64,000 bases of DNA from Clostridia bacterium (GTDB taxonomy: Bacteria > Bacillota > Clostridia > Oscillospirales > Acutalibacteraceae), in the NCBI GenBank assembly GCA_017473165.1, contig JAFUNA010000023.1, positions 1-64,000 of the forward strand. The letters are read 5' to 3'. A model generated the notes under the pieces. The model did no database searches and was not told the origin of the DNA. It was given only the letters and a program-made list of their open reading frames with translations. Positions 1 through 7,854 of the stretch are shown piece after piece. The translations under genes and the position numbers were made by a program. Numbering within the stretch: position 1 is the first letter of the stretch; the number at the start of each line of letters is the position of its first letter.

Positions 1-72
1 TTAATTGATATGGTATATTATATTTTTCTGTGATATTATTTTTCATTAGCACGTTAATTATATCACAAAAAG

Positions 73-116
73 ACTACAAGCCTATCCTTTTTTGATAGAC
101 TTGTAGTTCTTTTTTT
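73..116 (+). terminator. Rho-independent terminator at left edge
   Basis: An interrupted stem pairs ACTACAAG-CTATC (73-86) with GATAG-CTTGTAGT (94-107) and is followed by a T run at 110-116. It would end transcription of a plus-strand gene lying left of the window. No gene is visible in 1-72. Confidence 0.75.
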
Positions 117-175
117 ATTCAGACTGTTTTTTTACAGCCCCATTTTTCATTTTATAAACCGTTCAGAAAAAGAAC

Positions 176-215
176 AAATCCGAACCCTTCGCCGATTGGC
201 ATAAGGTTCGGATTT
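176..215. repeat. 11-bp perfect inverted repeat at a gene break
   Basis: AAATCCGAACC (176-186) is the exact reverse complement of GGTTCGGATTT (205-215), with an 18-nt loop. The right arm lies exactly where recognisable phosphatase homology begins, so the repeat marks the break point of the truncated gene that follows. Confidence 0.6.
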
Positions 216-572
216 ATACTGTATGGTGCAACAAGCACCGAAGAGATTTGGGGCGACGTCGGCAATCCCGTCTATCCGCCAGCAAAGGCGGAGCTTGCAA
301 AGCACGGCATTTCCTGCGAGGGCAAGAGGGCTGTGCAGCTGAAAAAGAGCGACTACGATAAATATGACCTTTTCGTTGGCATGGACAGCATGAATATCCG
401 CAATATGTACCGCATTCTGGGCTCTGACCCCGAAGGTAAAATCCGAAAGCTCATGGAATTTACCGACAGAGGCGGCGACGTTGCCGACCCTTGGTACAGC
501 GGCCGCTTTGACGTTGCGTGGCGTGATATCTATGACGGCTGTGAGGGACTTTTGGAGAGTCTTGCAGAATAA
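207..572 (+). pseudogene. Low-molecular-weight protein tyrosine phosphatase, 5'-truncated fragment
   Basis: The reading frame encodes the C-terminal two thirds of a low-molecular-weight protein tyrosine phosphatase (arsenate reductase-like fold), which removes phosphate from phosphotyrosine. Recognisable family landmarks are ATSTEE, GNPVYPPAK, the DYDKYDLFVGMD segment and the DVADPWY loop carrying the general-acid Asp, followed by a normal C-terminus and TAA stop. The N-terminal CxGNxCRS phosphate-binding loop with the catalytic Cys is absent. The frame stays open upstream, but there is no ATG/GTG start with a ribosome site and the upstream residues do not resemble the family. The break coincides with the 11-bp inverted repeat. 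It is therefore probably a non-functional remnant, although a contig-edge misassembly would look the same. Confidence 0.75.
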
Positions 573-592
573 AGAACAGGAATACGAGCCGA

Positions 593-1093
593 TTACAGCA
601 CTTTTTCCATTATTACACTTCCGCCGTAATCTTCAATTATTTTGAAACCGTTTTTTTGATACATTGAGAAAGAAATCGGGGTATGTTTAAAGCAATTGAG
701 AGTCATTTTAGGAAAACCTTTTTCTTTTGCATCCTCTTGAAGCTTTATAAAAGCACTTTTTCCGTAGCCTTTTCCGCGAAACTCTTCTTTTATAACGTTT
801 TCGATAATAAAGGCAGTTTCGGAGTCAAAAGGACTTTTCTGATAACCTATAACGCCGATTTTTTCATCATTTTCGTTATGAATTACATACAACCAGGTAT
901 CCTTGGAGCCGGCTTTGTCGGGGTAGATATCGCAGAATTCCGCTTTGGCTTCTTTTCTTGCCTTCCATTTCAGTTTTTCATCACCGGACTTTATTAAATG
1001 ATCGGCATAAGCGGATACGGACCACTTGGCATAAGCCTTAAATTCGGCATCGGATATCTTTTTGAAACATACAGGCATAAGATCGGATTTCAT
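593..1093 (-). CDS. GNAT family N-acetyltransferase
   Basis: This 166-residue protein belongs to the GNAT superfamily, which transfers an acetyl group from acetyl-CoA to an amine. Residues 83-122 contain the conserved beta4-alpha3 region with the acetyl-CoA pyrophosphate-binding signature EEFRGKGYGKSAF (fits Q/RxxGxG/A), and the C-terminal YQKNGFKII segment is the usual beta6/7 end. The length is typical of a single-domain member. The start is supported by AAGGAGG about 8 nt upstream and by a promoter at 1134-1162. The gene is monocistronic and divergent from the GH51 gene. The substrate cannot be told from sequence. Confidence 0.85.
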   Translation of the reverse strand: MKSDLMPVCFKKISDAEFKAYAKWSVSAYADHLIKSGDEKLKWKARKEAKAEFCDIYPDKAGSKDTWLYVIHNENDEKIGVIGYQKSPFDSETAFIIENVIKEEFRGKGYGKSAFIKLQEDAKEKGFPKMTLNCFKHTPISFSMYQKNGFKIIEDYGGSVIMEKVL

Positions 1094-1133
1094 ATATGTT
1101 CCTCCTTGAATTTTCTTTAACGGAATTACAAGT

Positions 1134-1162
1134 ATAGTACAATATTTTTAATGTACTGTCAA
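1134..1162 (-). promoter_or_regulatory. Promoter of the GNAT gene
   Basis: On the minus strand TTGACA (1157-1162) and TACTAT (1134-1139) are separated by 17 bp, a good sigma-A promoter about 40 bp before the start codon. It lies back to back with the promoter of the GH51 gene. Confidence 0.6.
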
Positions 1163-1169
1163 TGCGGTC

Positions 1170-1198
1170 TTGACTTAAAAACGTAATCACTATATTAT
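1170..1198 (+). promoter_or_regulatory. Promoter of the GH51 gene
   Basis: TTGACT (1170-1175) and TATTAT (1193-1198) are spaced by 17 bp, with the start codon 32 bp downstream. The -35 elements of this promoter and of the divergent one are only 7 bp apart, so the two may interfere or be co-regulated. Confidence 0.6.
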
Positions 1199-1230
1199 TA
1201 TATTTAGTATCTTGAAAGAGAGGAAAACCA

Positions 1231-3969
1231 ATGAAATACGCTATTCTTCAATGGCTTAAAAAGGCATTTGCGGCGGTTACGGCGGCGATAATGTCGCTCA
1301 CGGGCGGAGCTTTGGGCGAAAATGAGCCCGCCAAAGAAAGACCTGCCGAAAATTCCGTTACGGCATACAGCGCGGAAAATGCCGACTACGCTCTCAACAT
1401 TGATGCGGGTGATGAAATCCATGATATCAGCGACCTTCTTTTCGGAATTTTCTTTGAGGATATAAACTTTGCTGCTGACGGCGGACTTTACGCCGAAATG
1501 GTTGCAAACCGCTCGTTTGAATTCACCGAGCTTGCAGCGGGGGATGCCCTCTACGGCTGGAGTGCGGTAAACGGTGCGGGCGTTGAGGTTAAGATTGACG
1601 ACAAAGCCAACGCACTCAACGAAAACAACACGAATTATCTTGTGCTGACAAACAATTCCGAGTCCCCCGCAGGCGTTTCTAACAGGGGCTTCCTTGACGG
1701 AATTTCTGTTGAAAGCGGCAAGAAATATAATTTCTCCGTCTATGCAAAGGGTGCTGACGGCTATGGCGGCAAGCTTTATGTCAGACTTGCTGTGGGCGAT
1801 AAAGTTGTTGCCCAAACCGAAATCGAAAATATTTCGGGTGAATGGGCAAAATATTCCGCAGAGCTTGTTTCAAACGAAACCGCACACCAAAATGTGACAT
1901 TGCAGGTTTTGGCGGATAAGGGCGGCGTTATGCTTGACATGGTGTCACTTTTCCCCGACGACACCTTCAAGGGCAGAGAAAACGGCATGAGAAAAGACCT
2001 CGGTGAAATGCTTGAGGAGCTTGAGCCGAAGTTTCTCCGCTTCCCAGGCGGATGTATAATTGAGGGCTATGATTACGAAACTGCCTATAACTGGAAGGAT
2101 TCAATCGCAACGGGCAGCAACGGGCTTCCCCTTGAATTCGGCGGAGGATACGGCGACGTTGCCGCAAGAAAACAGGGCACAAACCTCTGGACAAACATTG
2201 CCGCAACCGATGACCCCTATCCCTGCTTCATGACTTACGGACTTGGCTTTTACGAATATTTTCAGCTTGCCGAGGATATCGGTGCGGTGGGCGTGCCCGT
2301 TATCAACTGCGGACTTTACTGCCAGATGAGAGGCAGGGGTCCCGTTGACACGGACAGCGATGAATTCAGACAGTATGTTCAGGATATGCACGATTTGGTG
2401 GAATTCTGCAGAGGTGATGTGAATTCAACCTGGGGAAAGGTGCGTGCATCTCTCGGTCATCCCGAGCCCTTTGAGTTGAAATATATCTGCATCGGGAACG
2501 AGCAGGAGGGTGAGGTTTATTTTGAACGCTATCAGATATTCCTTGATTCCTTCAACAAAGCAAAGGAGGCAAATCCCGCTCTCTATGAGGGTCTGGAGCT
2601 TGTCTATTCTGCAGGTGCATTCGATGCAACCCACGGTGAAAACTACATGAAATCCTATGAATATGCAAAGGAGCAGCTCGGGGATTCCGAAAATGTAAAG
2701 GATTTTGCGGGTGCAACCGACCAGCATTATTATAACGAGCCCGAATGGTTTTTGAAGAATGCGGATTATTACGATGAAGAAAATTACAGACGTTCCGTTG
2801 CCGAAATGACAGACACCCCCTACGGCGGTGCGATTGACGTTTTCCTCGGCGAATATGCCGCAAGGTCAAACACTCTCAAAGCCGCACTTGCCGAGGCGGC
2901 ATACATGACGGGTCTTGAACGCAACGGCGACATAGTCCGCATGGCGGCGTATGCACCGCTTTTCGGCAACCTCACCGCAACCCATTGGTCACCCGACCTT
3001 ATCTGGTTCAACAATCATCAGGTGACGGGCTCAATCAGCTACTATGTTCAGAAGCTTTTCTCGGTTAACGCAGGCACAAAGCTGCTTTCATCAAAGCTTG
3101 ACGGTGCGTCGGTTGAGCAGAAGCCTCTGACGGGCAGAGTGGGCGTCGGCACATGGTACACCTCTGCCGAATTTGATAACGTTAAAATTGTTGACAACGA
3201 TACGGGCAAAACCCTCGGCTGTGACGGCTTCTCGCTTCCTCTGAATTTCTGGTGGAACTGGGATAATGTCAGCGAAAGCAAGGACTTTAAAATTCAGAAC
3301 GGCAAGCTTGTTCAGACCAACACATGGATGCCCTACACCGAAACGGGCAAGGTTGCCTATTTCGGCTGTGACGACTGGACAAACTATACCTACACCGTTG
3401 AGGCAACAAAGCTTGACGGCGACGAGGGATTCATAATTCCTTTTGCCGTTCAGGACACGCAGAACAATTATTTCTGGAATATCGGCGGCTGGGGTAACAC
3501 GGTTTCCTGCCTTCAGCAGATTGAAAACGGCGTAAAGACAAAAATTATTGACACGGAAAAGCCCTGCGTAATCGAAACGGGCAAAACCTATAATCTTAAG
3601 GTTACGGTTTCGGGCACAAACGTAAAATGCTACATTGACGGCGTTCTCTATGCCGAGCATGATTTTGCATCCTCCGCACAGGCGGAAAGCTATCAGGTTG
3701 TAAGCACCGACGAAAGCGGCGATATTATCATAAAGCTTGTCAACGTTACCGATTCGGACAGAGTTTTTGCAATCAACGTTGACGGTGCAAATGTTGAGGG
3801 CACGGCAACCGTAAATCAGGTTGCGGGCGACAGCCTCGGCAATGACAATATCCTTGGTGCAAAAGAGGACTGCATAATGACCGAATTCACGGTTGACGGT
3901 GTTTCGGACAGATTCAATTACACCGTGCCGCAGTATTCGGTGACCTGTATAAGGTTAAAAAGAGGTTAA
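1231..3969 (+). CDS. Secreted GH51 alpha-L-arabinofuranosidase with CBM-like domains
   Basis: This 912-residue glycoside hydrolase family 51 enzyme would release arabinofuranosyl residues from plant arabinan, arabinoxylan or arabinogalactan. Residues 1-30 form a signal peptide-like stretch. The FGIFFEDIN motif (71-79) opens the catalytic part, a CBM4/9-like jelly roll fills about 100-245, and the TIM barrel follows (LRFPGG at 269-274). The predicted acid/base is Glu424 in CIGNE and the nucleophile Glu541 in FLGEY. A concanavalin/LamG-like insert occupies about 635-820 before the C-terminal beta domain. It is much longer than intracellular GH51 enzymes of about 500 residues, as expected for an exported polysaccharide-acting form. 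The ATG has GAGAGG upstream. The neighbouring GDSL esterase and the later GH2 gene suggest plant-glycan use. Confidence 0.88.
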   Translation: MKYAILQWLKKAFAAVTAAIMSLTGGALGENEPAKERPAENSVTAYSAENADYALNIDAGDEIHDISDLLFGIFFEDINFAADGGLYAEMVANRSFEFTELAAGDALYGWSAVNGAGVEVKIDDKANALNENNTNYLVLTNNSESPAGVSNRGFLDGISVESGKKYNFSVYAKGADGYGGKLYVRLAVGDKVVAQTEIENISGEWAKYSAELVSNETAHQNVTLQVLADKGGVMLDMVSLFPDDTFKGRENGMRKDLGEMLEELEPKFLRFPGGCIIEGYDYETAYNWKDSIATGSNGLPLEFGGGYGDVAARKQGTNLWTNIAATDDPYPCFMTYGLGFYEYFQLAEDIGAVGVPVINCGLYCQMRGRGPVDTDSDEFRQYVQDMHDLVEFCRGDVNSTWGKVRASLGHPEPFELKYICIGNEQEGEVYFERYQIFLDSFNKAKEANPALYEGLELVYSAGAFDATHGENYMKSYEYAKEQLGDSENVKDFAGATDQHYYNEPEWFLKNADYYDEENYRRSVAEMTDTPYGGAIDVFLGEYAARSNTLKAALAEAAYMTGLERNGDIVRMAAYAPLFGNLTATHWSPDLIWFNNHQVTGSISYYVQKLFSVNAGTKLLSSKLDGASVEQKPLTGRVGVGTWYTSAEFDNVKIVDNDTGKTLGCDGFSLPLNFWWNWDNVSESKDFKIQNGKLVQTNTWMPYTETGKVAYFGCDDWTNYTYTVEATKLDGDEGFIIPFAVQDTQNNYFWNIGGWGNTVSCLQQIENGVKTKIIDTEKPCVIETGKTYNLKVTVSGTNVKCYIDGVLYAEHDFASSAQAESYQVVSTDESGDIIIKLVNVTDSDRVFAINVDGANVEGTATVNQVAGDSLGNDNILGAKEDCIMTEFTVDGVSDRFNYTVPQYSVTCIRLKRG

Positions 3970-3985
3970 ACTTTTGTAAAACTGA

Positions 3986-4024
3986 ATAAATTCTATAGAA
4001 TTTATCCGAATTATGGTGTATAAT
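3986..4024 (+). promoter_or_regulatory. Promoter with 20-bp palindrome before the esterase gene
   Basis: A perfect 20-bp palindrome ATAAATTCTATAGAATTTAT (3986-4005) covers the position of a weak -35 box (TAGAAT, 3996-4001), 17 bp before a clean -10 TATAAT (4019-4024). Its position suggests a repressor or activator site; the regulator is unknown. Confidence 0.5.
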
Positions 4025-4056
4025 GAAGAAAACTCATTCTCAAAGGAGAAATCCAT

Positions 4057-4917
4057 ATGAAAAAACTGATTAAAATAATTGCGGTAATTCTTACTGTTGC
4101 AATTGCGGCGGTTTGTGTTGTTATGCCGTATTTCAATGTTTCGGCAGAGGAAGGAAAGCCAAACTATCTTCTTCTCGGCGATTCAATCGGCTTCGGTGCG
4201 GGCATAGTCAATCCCGATGAAGCCTGCTACGGCAAAATCGTTGCGGACACCAACGGCTATAACTATAAAAACTGCTGTGTGAGCGGCTATAATTCAACCG
4301 CACTTCTTGCTCATATGCTTCTGCCCTCGGTAAGCGATGCAATTGAAGAGGCGGATATAATCAGCCTTTCCATCGGCGGAAACGATTTTCTGACTTCAAA
4401 CATGGTGCAGCTCGGAATTGAGGCGGGTGCATTCAATAATCTTGCAACCTTTGATAAGATTGCGGAAGATTTCTATGAAAATTATTGCAGAATAATCGAA
4501 AAAATAAGGGAGCTTAATCCCGATGCCGTTATTCTCGCACAGACACTTTATAACCCCATGCACAATGCCCTTAACGAAATTTATCAGGCGGGTGCTGACA
4601 GGCTCAACGCCGTTTACCGCCGCTATCTCAAGGAAAATCCGGGCAGCATTGTTATTGTTGACGTGGGCAAGGCTTTTGAGGGTCATCCCGAATACATAGC
4701 CGATGACTGCGTGCATCCCAACTCAATCGGTAACGAGATTATCGCAAAGCTCGTGCTGAAAACCCTCAAGGACCTCGGACTCGGCAAAACCGATGTGCCC
4801 GTTATTGCCGTCGAGGGCATGGATTTCGGAACATACAAGCTTTTCAAGTTTGCGATTGATGCGATTGTTTCCGTTGCGGATTTCTTCATTCCGTGGTTTT
4901 TCAGCGTTACATATTAA
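4057..4917 (+). CDS. Secreted SGNH/GDSL-family esterase
   Basis: This 286-residue protein is an SGNH hydrolase of the GDSL lipase/esterase type, which cleaves esters such as acetyl groups on carbohydrates or lipids. Residues 1-31 form a signal peptide ending near NVSA-EE. Block I is LLLGDSIGFGAG with nucleophile Ser43, block III is SIGGND, and block V is DDCVHPNSIG with the catalytic Asp-x-x-His pair. The ATG has AAAGGAG 8 nt upstream. The gene follows the GH51 gene but has its own promoter. A carbohydrate acetyl-esterase role is plausible from the neighbour and is an inference. Confidence 0.85.
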   Translation: MKKLIKIIAVILTVAIAAVCVVMPYFNVSAEEGKPNYLLLGDSIGFGAGIVNPDEACYGKIVADTNGYNYKNCCVSGYNSTALLAHMLLPSVSDAIEEADIISLSIGGNDFLTSNMVQLGIEAGAFNNLATFDKIAEDFYENYCRIIEKIRELNPDAVILAQTLYNPMHNALNEIYQAGADRLNAVYRRYLKENPGSIVIVDVGKAFEGHPEYIADDCVHPNSIGNEIIAKLVLKTLKDLGLGKTDVPVIAVEGMDFGTYKLFKFAIDAIVSVADFFIPWFFSVTY

Positions 4918-4922
4918 AAAAT

Positions 4923-4958
4923 GCCTCGGCTTGATTTCTCAAACCGAGGCTGTTTTTT
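4923..4958. terminator. Bidirectional terminator between esterase and PqqD-like genes
   Basis: GCCTCGG (4923-4929) pairs with CCGAGGC (4944-4950); a T run follows on the plus strand (4952-4958) and an A-rich stretch precedes it, so it can serve both convergent genes. Confidence 0.8.
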
Positions 4959-5305
4959 TATTCAATCCAGGATATAAATTTGTAACTGTCCAGAATATTG
5001 AAAAACGTTGCAAGCCTTTCATAAAGGGGGTGAGCTTCTTCGCCGAAGTGAGCGTCAACCTCTTTGCCCAGCTCCGTTATTGTTTTCTTTCCGTCGATCA
5101 AAGGCCAGACAAAGCTGCCTGTTTTGTCGAGGTGAATGTAGCTGACACGGGGCTTTTTGAAAAGCTTCTGTGCAATTCTGTTCATCGCACCCTTGCTTTC
5201 AATTTCAAGAGTAACAATTCCGTTTTCATCCGTTTTCCAGGGGATTCCCTCGGGATGAACGGGAATTTTTTCAAGATAGTTTTTATCAAGCTTTTTCTTT
5301 TTCAT
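4958..5305 (-). CDS. PqqD family peptide-binding (RRE-like) protein
   Basis: This 115-residue protein matches the PqqD family, the small winged-helix RiPP recognition element that normally presents a precursor peptide to a radical SAM enzyme. Visible family features are the ENGIVTLEIESKG beta strand, the PRVSYIHLDKTGSFVW segment (the conserved Asp-x-x-G-xx-Trp core) and the IDGKKTITELGKEV helix. It starts 3 nt after the stop of the OPT transporter gene on the same strand, so the two are almost certainly co-transcribed. No radical SAM maturase or recognisable precursor peptide lies nearby. The function in this setting is unknown; pairing with an oligopeptide transporter suggests peptide recognition, which is an inference. 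Confidence 0.8.
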   Translation of the reverse strand: MKKKKLDKNYLEKIPVHPEGIPWKTDENGIVTLEIESKGAMNRIAQKLFKKPRVSYIHLDKTGSFVWPLIDGKKTITELGKEVDAHFGEEAHPLYERLATFFNILDSYKFISWIE

Positions 5306-5308
5306 GGC

Positions 5309-7219
5309 TTATTTGCTCTTCTTTTTCTTCCATACGGAGAATTTGAGAAGTGAAAGAATGATGAGTCCGAAAACAACAAGTGCCGCAGCCTTTGCAACGC
5401 CGTCGGGAAGGTTGAGGAAGCCCGAAATGTCGATAACCTTGTTAAAACCAAATACGGCAAGAAGCGCAAGAAGAATACCTACAAGACCTTCGCCCGCGAT
5501 CATGCCCGAGCAGAAAAGGATGCCGTCGCTTGTGATTCTCTTCTTTTCCTCCTCGTCCTTCTTCATCTTGTCAACCGCAAGACGGATAAGACCGCCGACC
5601 ATGATGCAGGCGTTGAGATGAACGGGAAGATAAACGCCGATTGCGAAGGGAAGCACGGGAATGCCGATAAGCTCAACAACAATTGCAATGAAAACGCCGA
5701 TGAAAACAAGTCCCCAGGGGAGATTGCCGTCCATAACGCCTTCAATAATCATCTTCATGAGAGTTGCCTGGGGAGCTGCAAGCTCGTCGCCGCCGAAGCC
5801 CCATGCGGAGTCAAGAAGATTGAGTGTTCCGCCGATGGCAAGTGCCGCCGCAACAACGCCGATAACCTCGCCGATCTGCTGCTTTTTGGGTGTTGCACCG
5901 AGAAGATAGCCTGTTTTGAGGTCCTGTGATGTGTCGCCCGAAATAGCGGCAACAATGCAGATGATTGAGCCGATTGCAATGGCTGCTCTCATGCCGTGAG
6001 CACCCGTATCGCCTGTGAACTTAAGGATAACGGTTGCAATGAGGAGTGTTGCGATTGCCATGCCCGAAACGGGGTTGTTGCTGCTGCCGACAAGACCGAC
6101 CATTCTTGATGAAACGGTTGCAAAGAAGAAGCCGAAAATAACAACGATTGCCGCACCGAGAAGCGAAACGGGAATTGCGGGAACAAGCCACACAAGGAGA
6201 GTGAGAATTGCGATTGCAATAAGAACAAGCTTCATGCTCAGGCTCTGATTTGTTCTTTCCGAGCCGACGTTTGAGCCGCCTGCCATGCTCTTGAGAGAAT
6301 CTCTGAATGTGCGAACGATAAGGGGAAGGGATTTTATGAGGCTGATGATGCCGCCTGCTGCAAGAGCACCCGCACCGATATAGCGGATGTATGTTCCCCA
6401 GATTGCACCTGCACCGCCCTGTGCGAACATTTCGCCGATGGGAGCCGTGCCGGGATAGAGGGTGAGAGTTTCACCGAAAAGAACGATAACGGGGATGAGC
6501 ACGAGCCAGCTCAAAATACCGCCGCCGAACATATAGGACGAAATTCTCGGTCCGCAGATATAGCCTACGCTCATAACGGCGGGATAAATCTGTGTTCCGA
6601 ATTCGCCTGCGTAGCCCTTGATTTTAAAGGAAATTTCACCGGGAACGGCTTTGATGCCGTCGATGATGAACTTAAAGAGAGCCGCAAAGCCCATGCCTGC
6701 AAAAACGGTTGATGCGTTTGCACCGCCTTCTTCGCCTGCAAGAAGAACTTCCGCACAGGCTGTACCCTCGGGGTAGGGGAGAGTGCCGTGCTCTTTAACG
6801 ATAAGAGCGTTGCGAAGGGGCACCATGAAGAAAACGCCCAGAAGTCCGCCGAGAAGGGCGATGAGGGTGATTTCAAGAAGGTTAGGCTTGTCCATTTTGC
6901 CTTCCGCAGCCCAGAGATAGAGAGCGGGGAGGGTGAAAATTGCACCTGCGGCAAGGGATTCGCCTGCAGAGCCCGTTGTCTGAACGATGTTGCTTTCGAG
7001 AATTGAGTTTTTACGCATAACAACACGGATAACGCCCATTGCGATAACCGCTGCGGGGATTGATGCCGAAACCGTCATGCCGACACGAAGTCCGAGGTAT
7101 GCGTTTGCAGCACCGAAAACTACCGCAAGAATAACGCCCATAACGATTGAAGTTACGGTGAATTCGGGAGTAACCTTGCTTGCTGCAATGTAGGGTTTGA
7201 ACTGATTGTTTTCCTGCAT
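5309..7219 (-). CDS. OPT family oligopeptide transporter
   Basis: This 636-residue polytopic membrane protein belongs to the OPT family, proton-coupled importers of short peptides or metal-chelate compounds. The N-terminus has the bacterial OPT pattern AANAYLGLRVGMTVSASIPAA, followed by many hydrophobic segments, the PYPEGTACAEVL loop and a GDTSQDLKTGYLLGATP loop, both typical of the family. The length is normal for the bacterial branch. The start is ATG with AAAGGAG about 9 nt upstream. It is the first gene of a two-gene unit with the PqqD-like gene. Confidence 0.9.
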   Translation of the reverse strand: MQENNQFKPYIAASKVTPEFTVTSIVMGVILAVVFGAANAYLGLRVGMTVSASIPAAVIAMGVIRVVMRKNSILESNIVQTTGSAGESLAAGAIFTLPALYLWAAEGKMDKPNLLEITLIALLGGLLGVFFMVPLRNALIVKEHGTLPYPEGTACAEVLLAGEEGGANASTVFAGMGFAALFKFIIDGIKAVPGEISFKIKGYAGEFGTQIYPAVMSVGYICGPRISSYMFGGGILSWLVLIPVIVLFGETLTLYPGTAPIGEMFAQGGAGAIWGTYIRYIGAGALAAGGIISLIKSLPLIVRTFRDSLKSMAGGSNVGSERTNQSLSMKLVLIAIAILTLLVWLVPAIPVSLLGAAIVVIFGFFFATVSSRMVGLVGSSNNPVSGMAIATLLIATVILKFTGDTGAHGMRAAIAIGSIICIVAAISGDTSQDLKTGYLLGATPKKQQIGEVIGVVAAALAIGGTLNLLDSAWGFGGDELAAPQATLMKMIIEGVMDGNLPWGLVFIGVFIAIVVELIGIPVLPFAIGVYLPVHLNACIMVGGLIRLAVDKMKKDEEEKKRITSDGILFCSGMIAGEGLVGILLALLAVFGFNKVIDISGFLNLPDGVAKAAALVVFGLIILSLLKFSVWKKKKSK

Positions 7220-7250
7220 TGGAATTCTCCTTTTTGAGTAAATTCACTTT

Positions 7251-7279
7251 ATAATACTAAAAAATAAGAAATAATGCAA
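7251..7279 (-). promoter_or_regulatory. Promoter of the OPT-PqqD operon
   Basis: On the minus strand TTGCAT (7274-7279) and TATTAT (7251-7256) are spaced 17 bp, about 30 bp before the OPT start. Confidence 0.5.
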
Positions 7280-7347
7280 GAGAAAATGCAGAATTTCCTT
7301 AATGTTCTTATAATTATGTGAATTTTGCGGGATGGGAAACGTGTTCT

Positions 7348-7569
7348 CTACATGCATCCTAAAACTACATCTGTTGATATTTCGTAGATTTTTGATAATG
7401 CAACAACAACTTCACAGGGAACGCTTCTTTTGTCGGTTTCATATTTGGCGTAGGTGCTCCGCTCAATGTAAACACCGTATTTTTTTAGTTCATCGCAAAT
7501 ATCGTTTTGTGTAAATTTATTTTCTTTTCTCAAATCTTTTAAAATTTTCCCCAATTTCAAAATAATCAC
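7348..7569 (-). CDS. XRE-type helix-turn-helix regulator
   Basis: This 73-residue protein is a single Cro/C1-type (XRE) DNA-binding domain. Residues 7-65 run from LGKILKDLRKENKFTQNDIC through the recognition helix around YIERSTYAKYETDKR to the last helices VVVALSKIYEISTDVVLG. The start is GTG at 7567-7569, which keeps the N-terminal helix and has GAGAG nearby. It is divergent from a second small regulator at 7654, and the gap carries two copies of a possible operator. Its target is unknown; autoregulation is likely. Confidence 0.8.
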   Translation of the reverse strand: MIILKLGKILKDLRKENKFTQNDICDELKKYGVYIERSTYAKYETDKRSVPCEVVVALSKIYEISTDVVLGCM

Positions 7570-7586
7570 CGTATCTCTCGTGTGGG

Positions 7587-7621
7587 GATTATATCCCCTT
7601 AATATTTGAGATTATAACCCC
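7587..7621. promoter_or_regulatory. Tandem operator-like repeats between divergent regulators
   Basis: GATTATATCCCC (7587-7598) and GATTATAACCCC (7610-7621) are near-identical direct repeats 23 bp apart, and the first is part of the hyphenated palindrome GGGGAT-TAT-ATCCCC (7584-7598). Two helical turns apart between two HTH genes, they look like binding sites for one of them. Confidence 0.45.
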
Positions 7622-7653
7622 CATAATTTATGTTGTCAATATGGAGGTGCGTT

Positions 7654-7854
7654 ATGATTGTTTTTGATAAGCTTTGGATTGTTATGAAAGAAAAAGGTGT
7701 TTCAACCTATCAGTTAAGAGAAAATTGCGGAATTGACAGCAAAACAGTCAGAAGACTGCGTGCAAACGAAAATATCGAAACAAAAACGCTTAACAAGCTT
7801 TGTGCAGTTTTGAATTGCAGGCTTGAGGATATTGCGGAATATATTGAGGATTAA
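7654..7854 (+). CDS. Small XRE/Cro-type DNA-binding protein
   Basis: This 66-residue protein has the YozG-like short helix-turn-helix layout: MIVFDKLWIVMKEKGVSTYQ, an HTH at LRENCGIDSKTVRRLRANEN, then a C-terminal helix ending DIAEYIED. The ATG at 7654 is chosen over an upstream ATG at 7630 because GGAGGTG ends 5 nt before it. It is divergent from the XRE gene at 7348-7569. Such small proteins are usually transcriptional regulators; the regulated genes are not known. Confidence 0.8.
   Translation: MIVFDKLWIVMKEKGVSTYQLRENCGIDSKTVRRLRANENIETKTLNKLCAVLNCRLEDIAEYIED

Noticed and set aside
1204..1815. Long minus-strand open frames inside the GH51 gene and similar long antisense frames in other genes
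   Set aside because: They lack ribosome sites and family similarity, and mirror the codon bias of the real gene on the other strand.
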